A DNA stretch of 64,000 nucleotides from Cupriavidus cauae (GCF_008632125.1 NZ_VWRN01000034.1:62001-126000), one strand, 5' to 3'; counted from the stretch's first letter, positions 37,159-45,950 are shown. Translations and numbers: made by a program. The notes: generated from the sequence alone by a model not told the origin.

Positions 37159-37247
37159 CGGCTCTCCAGCCCCCGCGGCGCTGACGGCGTCCCAGGCGAC
37201 GCCCGCCTCACTTACAATCGGCCTCATCCCGCGCTCGAGGAGGCCGC

Positions 37248-38435
37248 ATGTCCCGTCCCAGCTTGATCCCCCGTTTTGCCTTGCAGCCCGCCGCGCGACT
37301 CCACGCCGCGATGTCGGCCGCGATGCTGGCCGCCCTGCTCGCGGGCTGCGTCACCCAACCCGTGCCGCCCGCCGCGCCCGCCGCCGAACCGCCGCAAGCC
37401 CAACCGGCACCGCCGAAGCCCAAGCCGCTGGTGATCGGCCATCGCGGCGCCAGCGCACTGCGGCCCGAACATACGCTGGCCGCGTACAGCAAGGCGATCG
37501 AGGACGGCGCCGACCTGATCGAACCCGATCTGGTTGTCACGCGCGACGGCGTGCTGGTGGCCCGGCACGAGAACGAGATCGGGGGCACCACCAACGTCTC
37601 CACGCTGCCGCAGTTCGCCGACCGCAAGCGCATCAAGGTGATCGACGGCGAGCGGCTGGAAGGCTGGTTCACCGAGGACTTCACGCTGGCAGAGCTGAAG
37701 ACGCTGCGGGCCCGCGAGCGCATTCCGAAGCTGCGCCCGGCCAATACGCAATACGACGACAAGTTCGAGATCCCGACGCTCGCCGAGATCATCGAACTGG
37801 CCGCCAATGCCTCGCGCCGCAGCGGCAGGACCATCGGCCTCTATATCGAGACCAAGCATTCGAGCTACTTCCGCGGCATCGGCCTGCCGATCGAAGAGAA
37901 GCTGGTCGAGGCGCTGCGCGCCAACGCCCACACGCGCCGCGCGCCGGTCTATCTGCAATCGTTCGAGACCGCCAATCTGCGCGCGCTGCGGCAGCGCATC
38001 GGCAAGTCGATGCCGAACGTCAAGCTGGTGCAGCTGATCGGCAATGCCACCAAGGCGCCGGCCGACTGGCGCCTGGCCGGCGATACGCGCCGCTACGCGG
38101 ACATGATCACGCCGCTCGGCCTGCGCGAGGTGGCCACCTATGCCGACGGCATCGGCCCCGAGCGCACGCACGTGGTGCCGCGCGACAGCGCCGGCGCGCT
38201 CGGCACGCCGACCGCGCTGGTGCGCGACGCGCATGCGGCGGGCCTGGTCGTGCATCCCTACACGCTGCGTCCCGAGAACGCCTTCCTGCCCAAGAGCCTG
38301 CGCGGCCCGGGCGGGGACGCCGCGCGGCATCCGGCCGGCATGATCCGCGAGGCGCGGGCGCTGATCGACGCCGGTGTGGACGGCTTCTTCACCGACGATC
38401 CGGCGCTCGGCCGCCGCGCGGTGGATGCGCCGTAG
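37248..38435 (+). CDS. Glycerophosphodiester phosphodiesterase lipoprotein
   Basis: 395 aa GDPD-family enzyme hydrolysing glycerophosphodiesters to glycerol-3-phosphate plus alcohol. A type II signal peptide with lipobox LLAGC (Cys34) anchors it; a Pro/Ala-rich tether (35-60) follows. Catalytic and metal residues: His65-Arg66 in GHRGAS, Glu92 and Asp94 in IEPDLV, and His107. The C-terminal FFTDDP motif is present. GlpQ-like in size and location. It splits ruvC from ruvAB and is bracketed by repeat arrays on both sides; the second array begins with its own stop codon. Confidence 0.9.
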   Translation: MSRPSLIPRFALQPAARLHAAMSAAMLAALLAGCVTQPVPPAAPAAEPPQAQPAPPKPKPLVIGHRGASALRPEHTLAAYSKAIEDGADLIEPDLVVTRDGVLVARHENEIGGTTNVSTLPQFADRKRIKVIDGERLEGWFTEDFTLAELKTLRARERIPKLRPANTQYDDKFEIPTLAEIIELAANASRRSGRTIGLYIETKHSSYFRGIGLPIEEKLVEALRANAHTRRAPVYLQSFETANLRALRQRIGKSMPNVKLVQLIGNATKAPADWRLAGDTRRYADMITPLGLREVATYADGIGPERTHVVPRDSAGALGTPTALVRDAHAAGLVVHPYTLRPENAFLPKSLRGPGGDAARHPAGMIREARALIDAGVDGFFTDDPALGRRAVDAP

Positions 38436-38510
38436 AACCGCCGTAGAAGCGCCGTAGAAGCGGAGTAGACCCGCCGCAGACACGCCATGGACCGCCATGG
38501 AGCCCCGTAG
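38425..38510 (+). repeat. 11-bp tandem repeat including a stop codon (about 7 copies)
   Basis: The phosphodiesterase's last codons (atgcgccgtag) are the first unit, followed by aaccgccgtag, aagcgccgtag, aagcggagtag, acccgccgcag, acacgccatgg and shorter decayed units to agccccgtag. The array thus looks expanded from the gene's own 3' end and leaves TAG in several units. Confidence 0.75.
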
Positions 38511-38617
38511 TCGCGCGGCGGACCGTCTGCCTCGCTGCGCTACACTGGCGCCCTTTCAGACCGACCCATGCCGGCGTGCGCAACAACGCGCCGGCAGCCC
38601 ATCCCCCGCAAGCCACC

Positions 38618-39199
38618 ATGATCGGACGCATCGCCGGCACCCTCATCGAGAAGAACCCCCCGCATCTGCTGGTCGACTGCCACGGCGTCGGCTATGAGGT
38701 CGACGTGCCGATGAGCACCTTCTACAACCTGCCCGCGGTCGGCCAGCCCGTCACGCTGCTGACGCAGCTGATCGTCCGCGAGGATGCGCATCTGCTGTAC
38801 GGCTTCGGCAGCGCCGAGGAACGCAATACCTTCCGCGAGCTGATCAAGATCAGCGGCATCGGCGCGCGCATGGCGCTGGCGGTGCTGTCGGGCATGTCGG
38901 TCGCCGAACTGGCGCAGGCCATCACGCTGCAGGAGGCCGGCCGGCTGACGCGCATTCCCGGCATCGGCAAGAAGACCGCCGAACGGCTGCTGCTGGAGCT
39001 CAAGGGCAAGCTTGGCGCGGAGCTCGGCCACGTCGGCGGCGCGGCGGCCGCGCACGACAGCGCCGCCGATATCCTGAACGCGCTGCTGGCGCTGGGCTAT
39101 TCCGACAAGGAGGCCGCCGCGGCGACCAAGCAGGTCCCTGCCGGCACGGGCGTCTCCGAAGGGATCAAGCTCGCGCTGAAGGCCCTGTCGAAAGGCTGA
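38618..39199 (+). CDS. ruvA: Holliday junction branch migration protein RuvA
   Basis: 193 aa junction-binding subunit. OB-fold domain (1-62), two helix-hairpin-helix motifs ([17 protein letters not shown] and [19 protein letters not shown]), and the C-terminal RuvB-binding three-helix domain (about 150-193). The start is the ATG giving [12 protein letters not shown], the family N-terminus. A TACACT hexamer at 38541-38546 may be its -10. It is separated from ruvB by a 12-bp repeat array rather than the usual short gap. Confidence 0.96.
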   Translation: MIGRIAGTLIEKNPPHLLVDCHGVGYEVDVPMSTFYNLPAVGQPVTLLTQLIVREDAHLLYGFGSAEERNTFRELIKISGIGARMALAVLSGMSVAELAQAITLQEAGRLTRIPGIGKKTAERLLLELKGKLGAELGHVGGAAAAHDSAADILNALLALGYSDKEAAAATKQVPAGTGVSEGIKLALKALSKG

Positions 39200-39220
39200 G
39201 GCCGCGCGGCGGCGCGGGCC

Positions 39221-39421
39221 GGTGTGCAGCAGTGGGCGAGCCGGCATGCGAGCCGGTGTGCAGGCGGTGTGCGAGCCCGTGTGCGAGCCGGTGTGCGAGC
39301 CCGTGCGCGAGCCCGTGCGCGAGCCGGTGCGCGAGCCCGTGCGCGAGCCGGTGCGCGAGCCGGTGCGCGAGCCGGTGTGCGGGCCGGTGTGCGGGCCGGT
39401 ATGCTGGCCGGCGCGCGAGCC
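39221..39421 (+). repeat. 12-bp tandem repeat between ruvA and ruvB (about 16 copies)
   Basis: Thirteen exact-register 12-mers from 39266 to 39421 (gtgtgcgagcc/gtgcgcgagcc types, preceded by g or c) plus three degraded units before them. The unit length is a multiple of three, so all three forward frames stay open as tetrapeptide repeats (REPV, CASP/CASR, RARA). These frames are not taken as genes: no ribosome-binding site leads them and they run into ruvB in other frames. It fills most of the 308-base ruvA-ruvB gap. Confidence 0.85.
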
Positions 39422-39507
39422 CCCGCGTGACCTGTGCCCGCTGAGACGGCGGCCGGCGCCGATGATGCCGTGGGCTACAATCGAGCCAGTTTTCCCGCCT
39501 CCGCGCC

Positions 39508-40584
39508 ATGATCCAGACCGACAAGTTCGCCCCGAGCCGCCCTGCCGACAGCGGCGACCGCCTGATCGCCGCCACGCCCGCCTCCAGCAGCGAGGAGGCC
39601 TTCGAGCGCGCGCTGCGGCCCAAGCTGCTCGACGACTATGTCGGCCAGCAGAAGGTGCGCGACCAGCTCGACATCTTCATGCACGCGGCGCGCAATCGCC
39701 GCGAGGCGCTCGACCACGTGCTGCTGTTCGGCCCGCCGGGCCTGGGCAAGACCACGCTGGCTCATATCATCGCGCGCGAGATGGGCGTCAACCTGCGCCA
39801 GACTTCCGGGCCGGTGCTCGAGCGGCCCGGCGACCTTGCCGCGCTGCTGACCAACCTCGAAGCCAACGACGTGCTGTTCATCGACGAGATCCACCGGCTG
39901 TCGCCGGTCGTCGAGGAAATCCTGTACCCCGCGCTCGAGGACTACCAGATCGACATCATGATCGGCGAGGGCCCGGCCGCGCGCTCGGTCAAGCTAGATC
40001 TGCAGCCGTTCACGCTGGTCGGCGCCACCACGCGCGCCGGCATGCTGACCAATCCGCTGCGCGACCGCTTCGGCATCGTCGCCCGCCTGGAGTTCTATAC
40101 CGCCGACGAGCTGGCCCGCATCGTCACGCGTTCGGCGCAGCTGCTGCACGCGCGCATCGATCCGACGGGCGCGCTCGAGATCGCGCGCCGCTCGCGCGGC
40201 ACGCCGCGTATCGCCAACCGCCTGCTGCGGCGCGTGCGCGACTATGCCGAGGTCAAGGGCGACGGCACCATTACGCGGGAGATGGCCGATGCCGCGCTCG
40301 CGATGCTCGACGTGGACCGCGTCGGCTTCGACCTGATGGACCGCAAGCTGCTCGAGGCGATCCTGCACAAGTTCAGCGGCGGCCCGGTCGGCGTCGACAA
40401 CCTGGCCGCGGCGATCGGCGAGGAGCGCGACACCATCGAGGACGTGCTCGAACCCTATCTGATCCAGCAGGGCTATCTGCAACGCACGCCGCGCGGACGC
40501 GTGGCGACGCCGGCGGCCTACCGGCACTTCGGGCTGGCGGCGCCGGGCGGCGCGCAGGGAAGCATCCTGCCGGACGAGGCATGA
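39508..40584 (+). CDS. ruvB: Holliday junction branch migration helicase RuvB
   Basis: 358 aa AAA+ motor of the RuvAB complex. Walker A GPPGLGKT at 75-82, Walker [10 protein letters not shown] near 130, sensor GATTRAG, arginine-finger region NPLRDRFG, and a C-terminal winged helix ([15 protein letters not shown]). The first 25 residues are an extension before the conserved [13 protein letters not shown]. Length is typical. Confidence 0.97.
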   Translation: MIQTDKFAPSRPADSGDRLIAATPASSSEEAFERALRPKLLDDYVGQQKVRDQLDIFMHAARNRREALDHVLLFGPPGLGKTTLAHIIAREMGVNLRQTSGPVLERPGDLAALLTNLEANDVLFIDEIHRLSPVVEEILYPALEDYQIDIMIGEGPAARSVKLDLQPFTLVGATTRAGMLTNPLRDRFGIVARLEFYTADELARIVTRSAQLLHARIDPTGALEIARRSRGTPRIANRLLRRVRDYAEVKGDGTITREMADAALAMLDVDRVGFDLMDRKLLEAILHKFSGGPVGVDNLAAAIGEERDTIEDVLEPYLIQQGYLQRTPRGRVATPAAYRHFGLAAPGGAQGSILPDEA

Positions 40585-40610
40585 TCCGATAAACCACCGT
40601 GGAGGCGCCG

Positions 40611-41228
40611 ATGCGAAACGATCGAGACAGCACGATACGACGCGGGGCGCGCGCGCTGGCGCTGGCCTGCACGAAGACGGTCACGTTGACGGGCGCGTTG
40701 ATGGGCGCGTTGATGGGCGTGTTGGCGGCCGGCGCCATCGGCAGCGCGAGCGCACAAACCGCGTCCGCCACCACCGCGGCAGAGGTCGTCCGCATCGACG
40801 CCTCGAATGCGGTACTGGTGCGCGGACCGCAGGGTCAGCTGACCGAATTGATGACCGGCGACGAGGCTCGCCATTTCGGTACGGTCAACGCCGGCGACCG
40901 CCTGACGGTGACGCGTGGCCCGGCACGGATCACGAAGCTGGAGCCGCTGGCGAGCCGCAATGTCGCGACCGCGGAATCGGTGGACCGGCTGTCGCGCCGC
41001 CTCGACGACGGCCGGCCCGGCGTGGTGCGCGAGATCACCACCACGGCCACCGCCGAAATCGTTGCGGTCGATCCGATCGGACGCACGGTGACGTTCCGCG
41101 GCCCGCGCAACGCGGAGCACGCCGCGCGGGCGGACGACATCTCGATCGACGTGGCCGGCCTGCGGCCGGGCCAGATGGCCCGGATCGTGTATCGAGAGAC
41201 GGTGGAGATTACGAGGGAGGGACGGTAG
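40611..41228 (+). CDS. Periplasmic protein of unknown function
   Basis: 205 aa with a long signal peptide (hydrophobic around 23-42, cleavage likely after ASAQT near 45). The hydrophobic core contains a 12-bp coding repeat (GALMGALMGVL, about 40682-40722). The mature part is a small beta-rich region (VVRIDASNAVLVRGPQG, IVAVDPIGRTVTFRGP) that repeats the same fold-like pattern twice, suggesting two related beta units. I recognise no family. GGAGG precedes the ATG. It starts 26 bases after ruvB and ends the rightward block. Confidence 0.75.
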   Translation: MRNDRDSTIRRGARALALACTKTVTLTGALMGALMGVLAAGAIGSASAQTASATTAAEVVRIDASNAVLVRGPQGQLTELMTGDEARHFGTVNAGDRLTVTRGPARITKLEPLASRNVATAESVDRLSRRLDDGRPGVVREITTTATAEIVAVDPIGRTVTFRGPRNAEHAARADDISIDVAGLRPGQMARIVYRETVEITREGR

Positions 41229-41271
41229 TCCCGACGCTGTCCGCTGTGATCGGAGTCAGGAAGGTTTGCTC

Positions 41272-41295
41272 CCCTCTCCCGCGAGCGGGACAGGG
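41272..41295. terminator. Palindromic hairpin, near-copy of the one at 35939
   Basis: CCCTCTCCCGC, two-base centre, GCGGGACAGGG (one mismatch) between the convergent unknown gene (40611-41228) and cobA. It matches the hairpin at 35939-35962 in 10 of 11 arm bases, so the two are copies of one dispersed palindrome. Confidence 0.6.
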
Positions 41296-41337
41296 AAGAA
41301 AACCCATTGCGGCGGCTACCGGCTGACGAGCCTTGCG

Positions 41338-42102
41338 TCAGGCCGCTTTCGGCTGGCGCTCGCGGTCCCGCTGCTCATCGTCGACCGCACCGCTGACGCG
41401 CGCACCCAGCGCCTCGCCGATCATCAGCAGGCTCGGATGTTGCGGGTCGATCCATGCCGCGGCTTCGCCCGCCGCCATCTGCCGCAGCGTGAACTGTCGG
41501 CTGCGCTGATGCGGGGTCGAGGCGGCCTCGACCACCCAGGCCGGCGTCGATGCCGGTTTGCCGTGCGCGATCAGCTGCGCGGCGATCGAAGCCGCCTGGT
41601 CGCGACCCATGTAGTACACCAGCGTATCGGCCTTGACGTCGGCCTCCACGTCGATGGTGTCGGGCGCCTTCGCCTGCGTGGCAAACGCCACGCTGCGCGA
41701 CACGCCGCGCTTGGTCAGCGGACGCGCGATCGCCGAGGCGGCGGCCAGCGCGGCCGTGATGCCCGGCACGATCTCGTAGGCGATGCCCGCCTCTTCCAGC
41801 GCCTGCAATTCCTCGTCGGCGCGGCCGAACAGCATCGGATCGCCGCCCTTCAGGCGCACCACGCGTTCGTACTTGTGCGCCAGGTCGACGATCTGCCGGT
41901 TGATGAAGAGCTGCGCGGTCGAGCGCTTGCCGCAGCGCTTGCCGACCTCGACCAGCCGGGCCTGGGGACACCAGGCCAGCATCTCGGGCGACACCAGCGC
42001 ATCGTGCAGCACCACTTCGGCTTCGCCCAATAGTCGTGCACCACGCACCGTAATGAGGTCCGCCGCGCCGGGACCGGCGCCAATCAGGTAGACCTTGCCC
42101 AT
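41338..42102 (-). CDS. cobA: Uroporphyrinogen-III C-methyltransferase
   Basis: 254 aa SAM-dependent enzyme making precorrin-2, the first step to siroheme. Signature GAGPGAADLITVRG at the N-terminus, VRLKGGDPMLFGR, and EIVPGIT. It is the stand-alone form, not the CysG fusion, so the dehydrogenase/chelatase must be elsewhere. AGGAG precedes the ATG. As last gene of the cysI-cysH-cysD-cysN operon it supplies the cofactor for sulfite reductase. Confidence 0.94.
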   Translation of the reverse strand: MGKVYLIGAGPGAADLITVRGARLLGEAEVVLHDALVSPEMLAWCPQARLVEVGKRCGKRSTAQLFINRQIVDLAHKYERVVRLKGGDPMLFGRADEELQALEEAGIAYEIVPGITAALAAASAIARPLTKRGVSRSVAFATQAKAPDTIDVEADVKADTLVYYMGRDQAASIAAQLIAHGKPASTPAWVVEAASTPHQRSRQFTLRQMAAGEAAAWIDPQHPSLLMIGEALGARVSGAVDDEQRDRERQPKAA

Positions 42103-42150
42103 ATTGCTGCTCCTCGTGATTCCTGGATCGACTTCGATCTCGCTTCGATG

Positions 42151-43464
42151 TCAGGAATATGCACGGATCATGCCCGCGGCGACCGTGTGATTGGTGGCCT
42201 CGTCGATCAGCACGAACGCGCCGGTGGCCGGGTTGTCGCTGTAGACGTCGCACACCACCGGCTTCTGCAGCGTGATCTGCACCGAGCCGATATCGTTCAG
42301 GCGAATGTCGTGACGGCCGGTCTCGTGCGACAGCGTATGCACGTCGAGCACGCGGTCCACCGACGACACGCGCGCGAACACGCTGGCGGTGGTGTGCTTG
42401 AGCACGTATTTGCGCGCGGTGTTCAGCGCCGCATCGTCGAACCAGCACAGGTCGGCCTGCAGCTTCTTCGCCGGCAGCGCCTGCTCGGTTTCCGCGGCGG
42501 CGGCCACGAACATGTCACCGCGCGATACATCGACGTCTTCCGCCAGCCGAATGGTGATGGTTTCGCCGGCGCTCGCCTCCTCGGCCGCGCCGTTCGGCGT
42601 CAGCACCTCGGCGACCACCGCCTCGCGGTTGGCCGGCAACACGCGCACGGCCTGGCCGACGCGGACCGTGCCCGCCTCGACGCGGCCGGCATAGCCGCGG
42701 AAATCGTCGGACTGCGCACCGTCCTGGCGGATCACCAGCTGCACCGGGAAGCGCAGCGCGGCCTCGCCCTGCGGCGCGACTTCCTCGACCGGCAGCGCCT
42801 CGAGCAGCGGCAGCAGCGGCTCGCCCTGATACCAGGGCATCGCCTCGCTGGCATGCACGATGTTGTCGCCGCGCAGCGCGGACACCGGCACGTAGCGCAC
42901 GTCCTTCAGGCCCAGCTGGCTCGCCAGCTCCGCATAGGCGGCACGGATCTCGTTGAAGCGCTGTTCGCTGTAGTCGACAAGGTCCATCTTGTTGACCGCG
43001 ACGATCACGTGCTGCAGCTCGAGCAGCTTGACGATCGCGGTATGGCGCTTGGTCTGCGCCAGCAGCTGCGCGCGGCCGTCGGCCACGGTCACGCGAGTGG
43101 CGTCGATCAGCACGATCGCGGCGTGCGCGGTCGAGGCGCCGGTGACCATGTTGCGGGTGTACTGCTCATGGCCCGGCGTATCCGCGATGATGAACTTGCG
43201 GCGCGCGGTCGAGAAATAGCGGTAGGCCACGTCGATCGTGATGCCCTGCTCACGCTCGGCCTCGAGGCCGTCGGTCAGCAGCGAGAAGTCGATCTGCTCG
43301 CCGGCGGTGCGCTTGTTCTTGGCGTTCGCCAGCGCGGTCAGCTGGTCCGACAGCACCGCCTTGCTGTCATACAGCAGGCGGCCGATCAGCGTGCTCTTGC
43401 CGTCGTCGACCGAACCGGCGGTGATGAAACGCAGAAGGCCCTGGTGGGCGGCTTGGGTGGTCAT
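42151..43464 (-). CDS. cysN: Sulfate adenylyltransferase, GTPase subunit
   Basis: 437 aa EF-Tu-like GTPase driving ATP sulfurylase. P-loop GSVDDGKST at 18-26, DTPGHEQYTRN (G3) and NKMD (G4) are present, followed by two beta-barrel domains. No CysC kinase domain is fused, in line with the APS-reductase-type CysH here, which needs no PAPS. The start is the ATG giving MTTQAAHQG; the open frame upstream runs through a repeat array. Confidence 0.95.
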   Translation of the reverse strand: MTTQAAHQGLLRFITAGSVDDGKSTLIGRLLYDSKAVLSDQLTALANAKNKRTAGEQIDFSLLTDGLEAEREQGITIDVAYRYFSTARRKFIIADTPGHEQYTRNMVTGASTAHAAIVLIDATRVTVADGRAQLLAQTKRHTAIVKLLELQHVIVAVNKMDLVDYSEQRFNEIRAAYAELASQLGLKDVRYVPVSALRGDNIVHASEAMPWYQGEPLLPLLEALPVEEVAPQGEAALRFPVQLVIRQDGAQSDDFRGYAGRVEAGTVRVGQAVRVLPANREAVVAEVLTPNGAAEEASAGETITIRLAEDVDVSRGDMFVAAAAETEQALPAKKLQADLCWFDDAALNTARKYVLKHTTASVFARVSSVDRVLDVHTLSHETGRHDIRLNDIGSVQITLQKPVVCDVYSDNPATGAFVLIDEATNHTVAAGMIRAYS

Positions 43465-43483
43465 GATGCAATCCTGTCTCTGG

Positions 43484-43549
43484 GCGTCGCTGCTTGCGTC
43501 GCTGCTTGCGTCGTTACTTGCGTCGTTAGCTGCGTCGCGGCGTGCGTCA
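43484..43549 (+). repeat. 12-bp tandem repeat between cysD and cysN (5.5 copies)
   Basis: Units gcgtcgctgctt (twice), gcgtcgttactt, gcgtcgttagct, gcgtcgcggcgt and a half unit. It lies about 20 bases after the cysD stop on the leftward transcript and ends about 20 bases before the cysN ATG, so it separates two genes that are usually tightly coupled. Confidence 0.65.
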
Positions 43550-43570
43550 ATGTCGCTGGATCGGTCCGGC

Positions 43571-44557
43571 TCAGAAGTAGCCTTCCTTCTTGCGGCGTTC
43601 CATCGACGCTTCGCTGGTCTGGTCGTCCATGCGCGTGGCGCCGCGCTCGGTGATCTCGGTGACGGCGGTCTCGGCGATGATCTCGACCGGGGTCGCCGCG
43701 GTGCTGGCCACCGGGCAGGTGCAGCTGATGTCGCCGACCGTGCGGAAGCGCACCGACAGCACCTCGCTGACATCGCCGTCCTGCTTCGGCGTCAGCGGCG
43801 TCACCGGCACCAGCAGGCCGTTGCGGCGGACGACCTCGCGCTGGTGCGCGTAGTAGATCGGCGGCAGCGCCAGGTTCTCGCGCGCGATGTACTGCCACAC
43901 GTCCAGCTCGGTCCAGTTCGAGATCGGGAAGACGCGCATCTGCTCGCCCGGCGCCATGCGGGCGTTGTACAGGCTCCACAGCTCGGGCCGCTGCGCCTTC
44001 GGATCCCATTGGCCGAACTCGTCGCGGAACGAGAAGATGCGTTCCTTGGCGCGCGCCTTTTCCTCGTCGCGGCGGGCACCGCCCATCAGCGCGTCGAACT
44101 GGTGCTGCTCGATCGTCTCCAGCAGCGTGACGGCCTGGGCCGCGTTGCGCGAATCGGTTTCCTTGCGCAGCCGCACGGTGCCGCGCTTGATCGAATCCTC
44201 GACATGGCCGACCACCAGCCGCGCGCCGATCTCGGCCACGCGCTGGTCGCGGAAGGCGATCACCTCGGGATAGTTGTGGCCCGTGTCGATATGTACCAGC
44301 GGAAACGGCAGCTCGATCTTGCGGTTGCCGAGCCGGAACGCCTTCAGCGCCAGATGCAGCATCACGATCGAGTCCTTGCCGCCGGAGAACAGCAGCGCCG
44401 GGTTGCGGCACTCGGCGGCGACCTCGCGGATGATGTAGATCGACTCGGCCTCGAGCCGGTCCAGGTGGTCGTTCTGCACCTCGATCAGGTGCGCGATGTC
44501 GGGATTGCCGTCGCGCGTGGCCGCGGCGCCGGCCTGGAGTTCGTTCATGATGCCCAT
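43571..44557 (-). CDS. cysD: Sulfate adenylyltransferase, catalytic subunit
   Basis: 328 aa PP-loop ATP sulfurylase subunit forming APS. P-loop FSGGKDSIVML, then HIDTGHNYPE and GARRDEEKAR. It starts at the ATG giving MGIMNELQAG with GAGG upstream; the Met three codons later is nearly as good. The C-terminus ends RRKKEGYF, the usual family tail. Eight bases separate it from cysH. Confidence 0.95.
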   Translation of the reverse strand: MGIMNELQAGAAATRDGNPDIAHLIEVQNDHLDRLEAESIYIIREVAAECRNPALLFSGGKDSIVMLHLALKAFRLGNRKIELPFPLVHIDTGHNYPEVIAFRDQRVAEIGARLVVGHVEDSIKRGTVRLRKETDSRNAAQAVTLLETIEQHQFDALMGGARRDEEKARAKERIFSFRDEFGQWDPKAQRPELWSLYNARMAPGEQMRVFPISNWTELDVWQYIARENLALPPIYYAHQREVVRRNGLLVPVTPLTPKQDGDVSEVLSVRFRTVGDISCTCPVASTAATPVEIIAETAVTEITERGATRMDDQTSEASMERRKKEGYF

Positions 44558-44565
44558 CTGTGGCC

Positions 44566-45375
44566 TCAATGCTTGATGTTCTGTTCGTGCAGGCCGCACT
44601 CTTTCGAGTCGCGGCTTTCCCACCACCAGCGGCCGGCGCGCACATCCTCGCCGGCGCGCACGGCGCGCGTACACGGTTCGCAGCCGATGCTGGGATATCC
44701 CTTGGCGTGCAGCGCGTTGATCGGCACCGCATGGCGCTTCAGATAAGCCCACACTTCGGCCTCGGTCCAGTCCGCGAGCGGATTGAACTTCGGAATGCCG
44801 CGCGCCTCGTCGATTTCCTCGAACGGCAGGTCGGCACGCGTGACCGCCTGCTCGCGGCGCTGGCCGGTCAGCCAGGCATCGGCGTGCGACAGCGCGCGGT
44901 TCAGCGGCTCGACCTTGCGGATGCCGCAGCATTCCTTGCGCAGCTCGACGCTGTCGTAGAAAGCGTTCAGGCCGTGCTTGCGCACATAGTTCTCGACCGC
45001 TTCGGCATCGGGCGTGAAGCGCTCGATCTCGTAGCCGTAGTGCGCCTTGACCTCGTCGAGCATCGCCAGCGTCTCGGCGTGCAGGCGGCCGGTCGCCAGC
45101 GTGAACACGCGGATGCCGGCGCGCAGCGCGGCCGAGCCGCGCAGGATCGCGTCGGTGATCACCATGTCCTCGGCGGCCAGGCTCGACGCAAAGCGCGCGC
45201 GGTAGAAGCGGCTCGCGATCGCTTCGAGCCGCTCGGCCAGCGCGGCCTCCTTGGCCTCGAGCGCGGCGGTGCTGCCGGTGTATTCCGGCGCCGTCCACAG
45301 CGCGGGGCGCAGCGGCGAGGCGGCCGGAATCTCCGAAGCGGTCCCCGGCAGTTCGACGATCGGAATCACGCTCAT
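44566..45375 (-). CDS. cysH: APS reductase (CysH)
   Basis: 269 aa thioredoxin-dependent reductase giving sulfite. The 4Fe-4S ligands that mark the APS-using type are present: Cys149-Cys150 (KECCGIRKVEPL) and Cys232-Cys235 (GCEPC); the redox-active Cys260 is in KECGLH near the C-terminus. So sulfate is reduced through APS without PAPS. The start overlaps the DUF934 gene stop by four bases. Residues 1-60 are a longer N-terminal region than in enterobacterial CysH. Confidence 0.94.
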   Translation of the reverse strand: MSVIPIVELPGTASEIPAASPLRPALWTAPEYTGSTAALEAKEAALAERLEAIASRFYRARFASSLAAEDMVITDAILRGSAALRAGIRVFTLATGRLHAETLAMLDEVKAHYGYEIERFTPDAEAVENYVRKHGLNAFYDSVELRKECCGIRKVEPLNRALSHADAWLTGQRREQAVTRADLPFEEIDEARGIPKFNPLADWTEAEVWAYLKRHAVPINALHAKGYPSIGCEPCTRAVRAGEDVRAGRWWWESRDSKECGLHEQNIKH

Positions 45376-45950
45376 GCCGATTCCCGCTGTTCGGCGCGCG
45401 CCCGGCGGAACAGTGGCAGCGGCTCGTCCACCGAGGCCTGGTAGGTCACGGTGAATTCGCTGAAGCCCTTGAGCGCGTCCTCGATGTTCTTGTCGGCGCG
45501 CACGGCAAAGGCGTCGAAGCCGCAGCGCTTCATGAAGTTCAACTGGTCGCGCAGCACGTCGCCGATCGCGCGCAGCTGGCCCTTCCAGCCATAGCGGGTG
45601 CGCAGCAGATAGGCGGTGGAAAAGCCGCGGCCATCGCGGAACACCGGGAAGTCGACCGCGAGCAGCGACACGCGCGCCAGCTCGCCGGCAACGTCGCCCG
45701 GCTCGTCGTCCGGTGCCAGCCAGATGCCGGTGCGGGCCGCGTCGCGGCTGGCCAGCAGGCCGTCCTTGTGCGCCAGCCAGACCGGCAGCGGGAACAGCAC
45801 CGCGTCCTGGCTCGATGCCGCCGCGGCGATCTGCTCGTCGGTCGGGGCCTGGCCCTCGGCGCCGCGCAGCACGGTCCACGCGTCGTCGACGATCGCCGGC
45901 ACGGCGGCCTGGCCGCCGTCGGCGCGTTGCAGTTGGATGATCTTTGCCAT
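45372..45950 (-). CDS. DUF934 protein, probable sulfite-reduction accessory
   Basis: 192 aa DUF934-family protein. It is found next to cysI in many proteobacteria and is thought to help electron transfer to sulfite reductase; its biochemistry is not settled. Conserved blocks are VDFPVFRDGRGFSTAYLLR, GDVLRDQLNFMKRCGFDAF and FTVTYQ. The ATG follows cysI by 41 bases and its end overlaps cysH. No cysJ flavoprotein is nearby, so another donor is needed. Confidence 0.9.
   Translation of the reverse strand: MAKIIQLQRADGGQAAVPAIVDDAWTVLRGAEGQAPTDEQIAAAASSQDAVLFPLPVWLAHKDGLLASRDAARTGIWLAPDDEPGDVAGELARVSLLAVDFPVFRDGRGFSTAYLLRTRYGWKGQLRAIGDVLRDQLNFMKRCGFDAFAVRADKNIEDALKGFSEFTVTYQASVDEPLPLFRRARAEQRESA

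Noticed and set aside
36288-37211. 307-codon leftward frame through the octamer array
   Set aside because: Periodic peptide produced by the repeat and by the ruvC antisense; only its last codons, the HigB-like tail, were considered meaningful.
36967-39421. CRISPR array
   Set aside because: Repeats are 8-12 bp and contiguous with no spacers, and no cas genes are present.
39222-40592. 456-codon frame starting in the 12-bp array and running through ruvB in another frame
   Set aside because: All frames of the array are open by construction, and the rest is an out-of-frame reading of ruvB.
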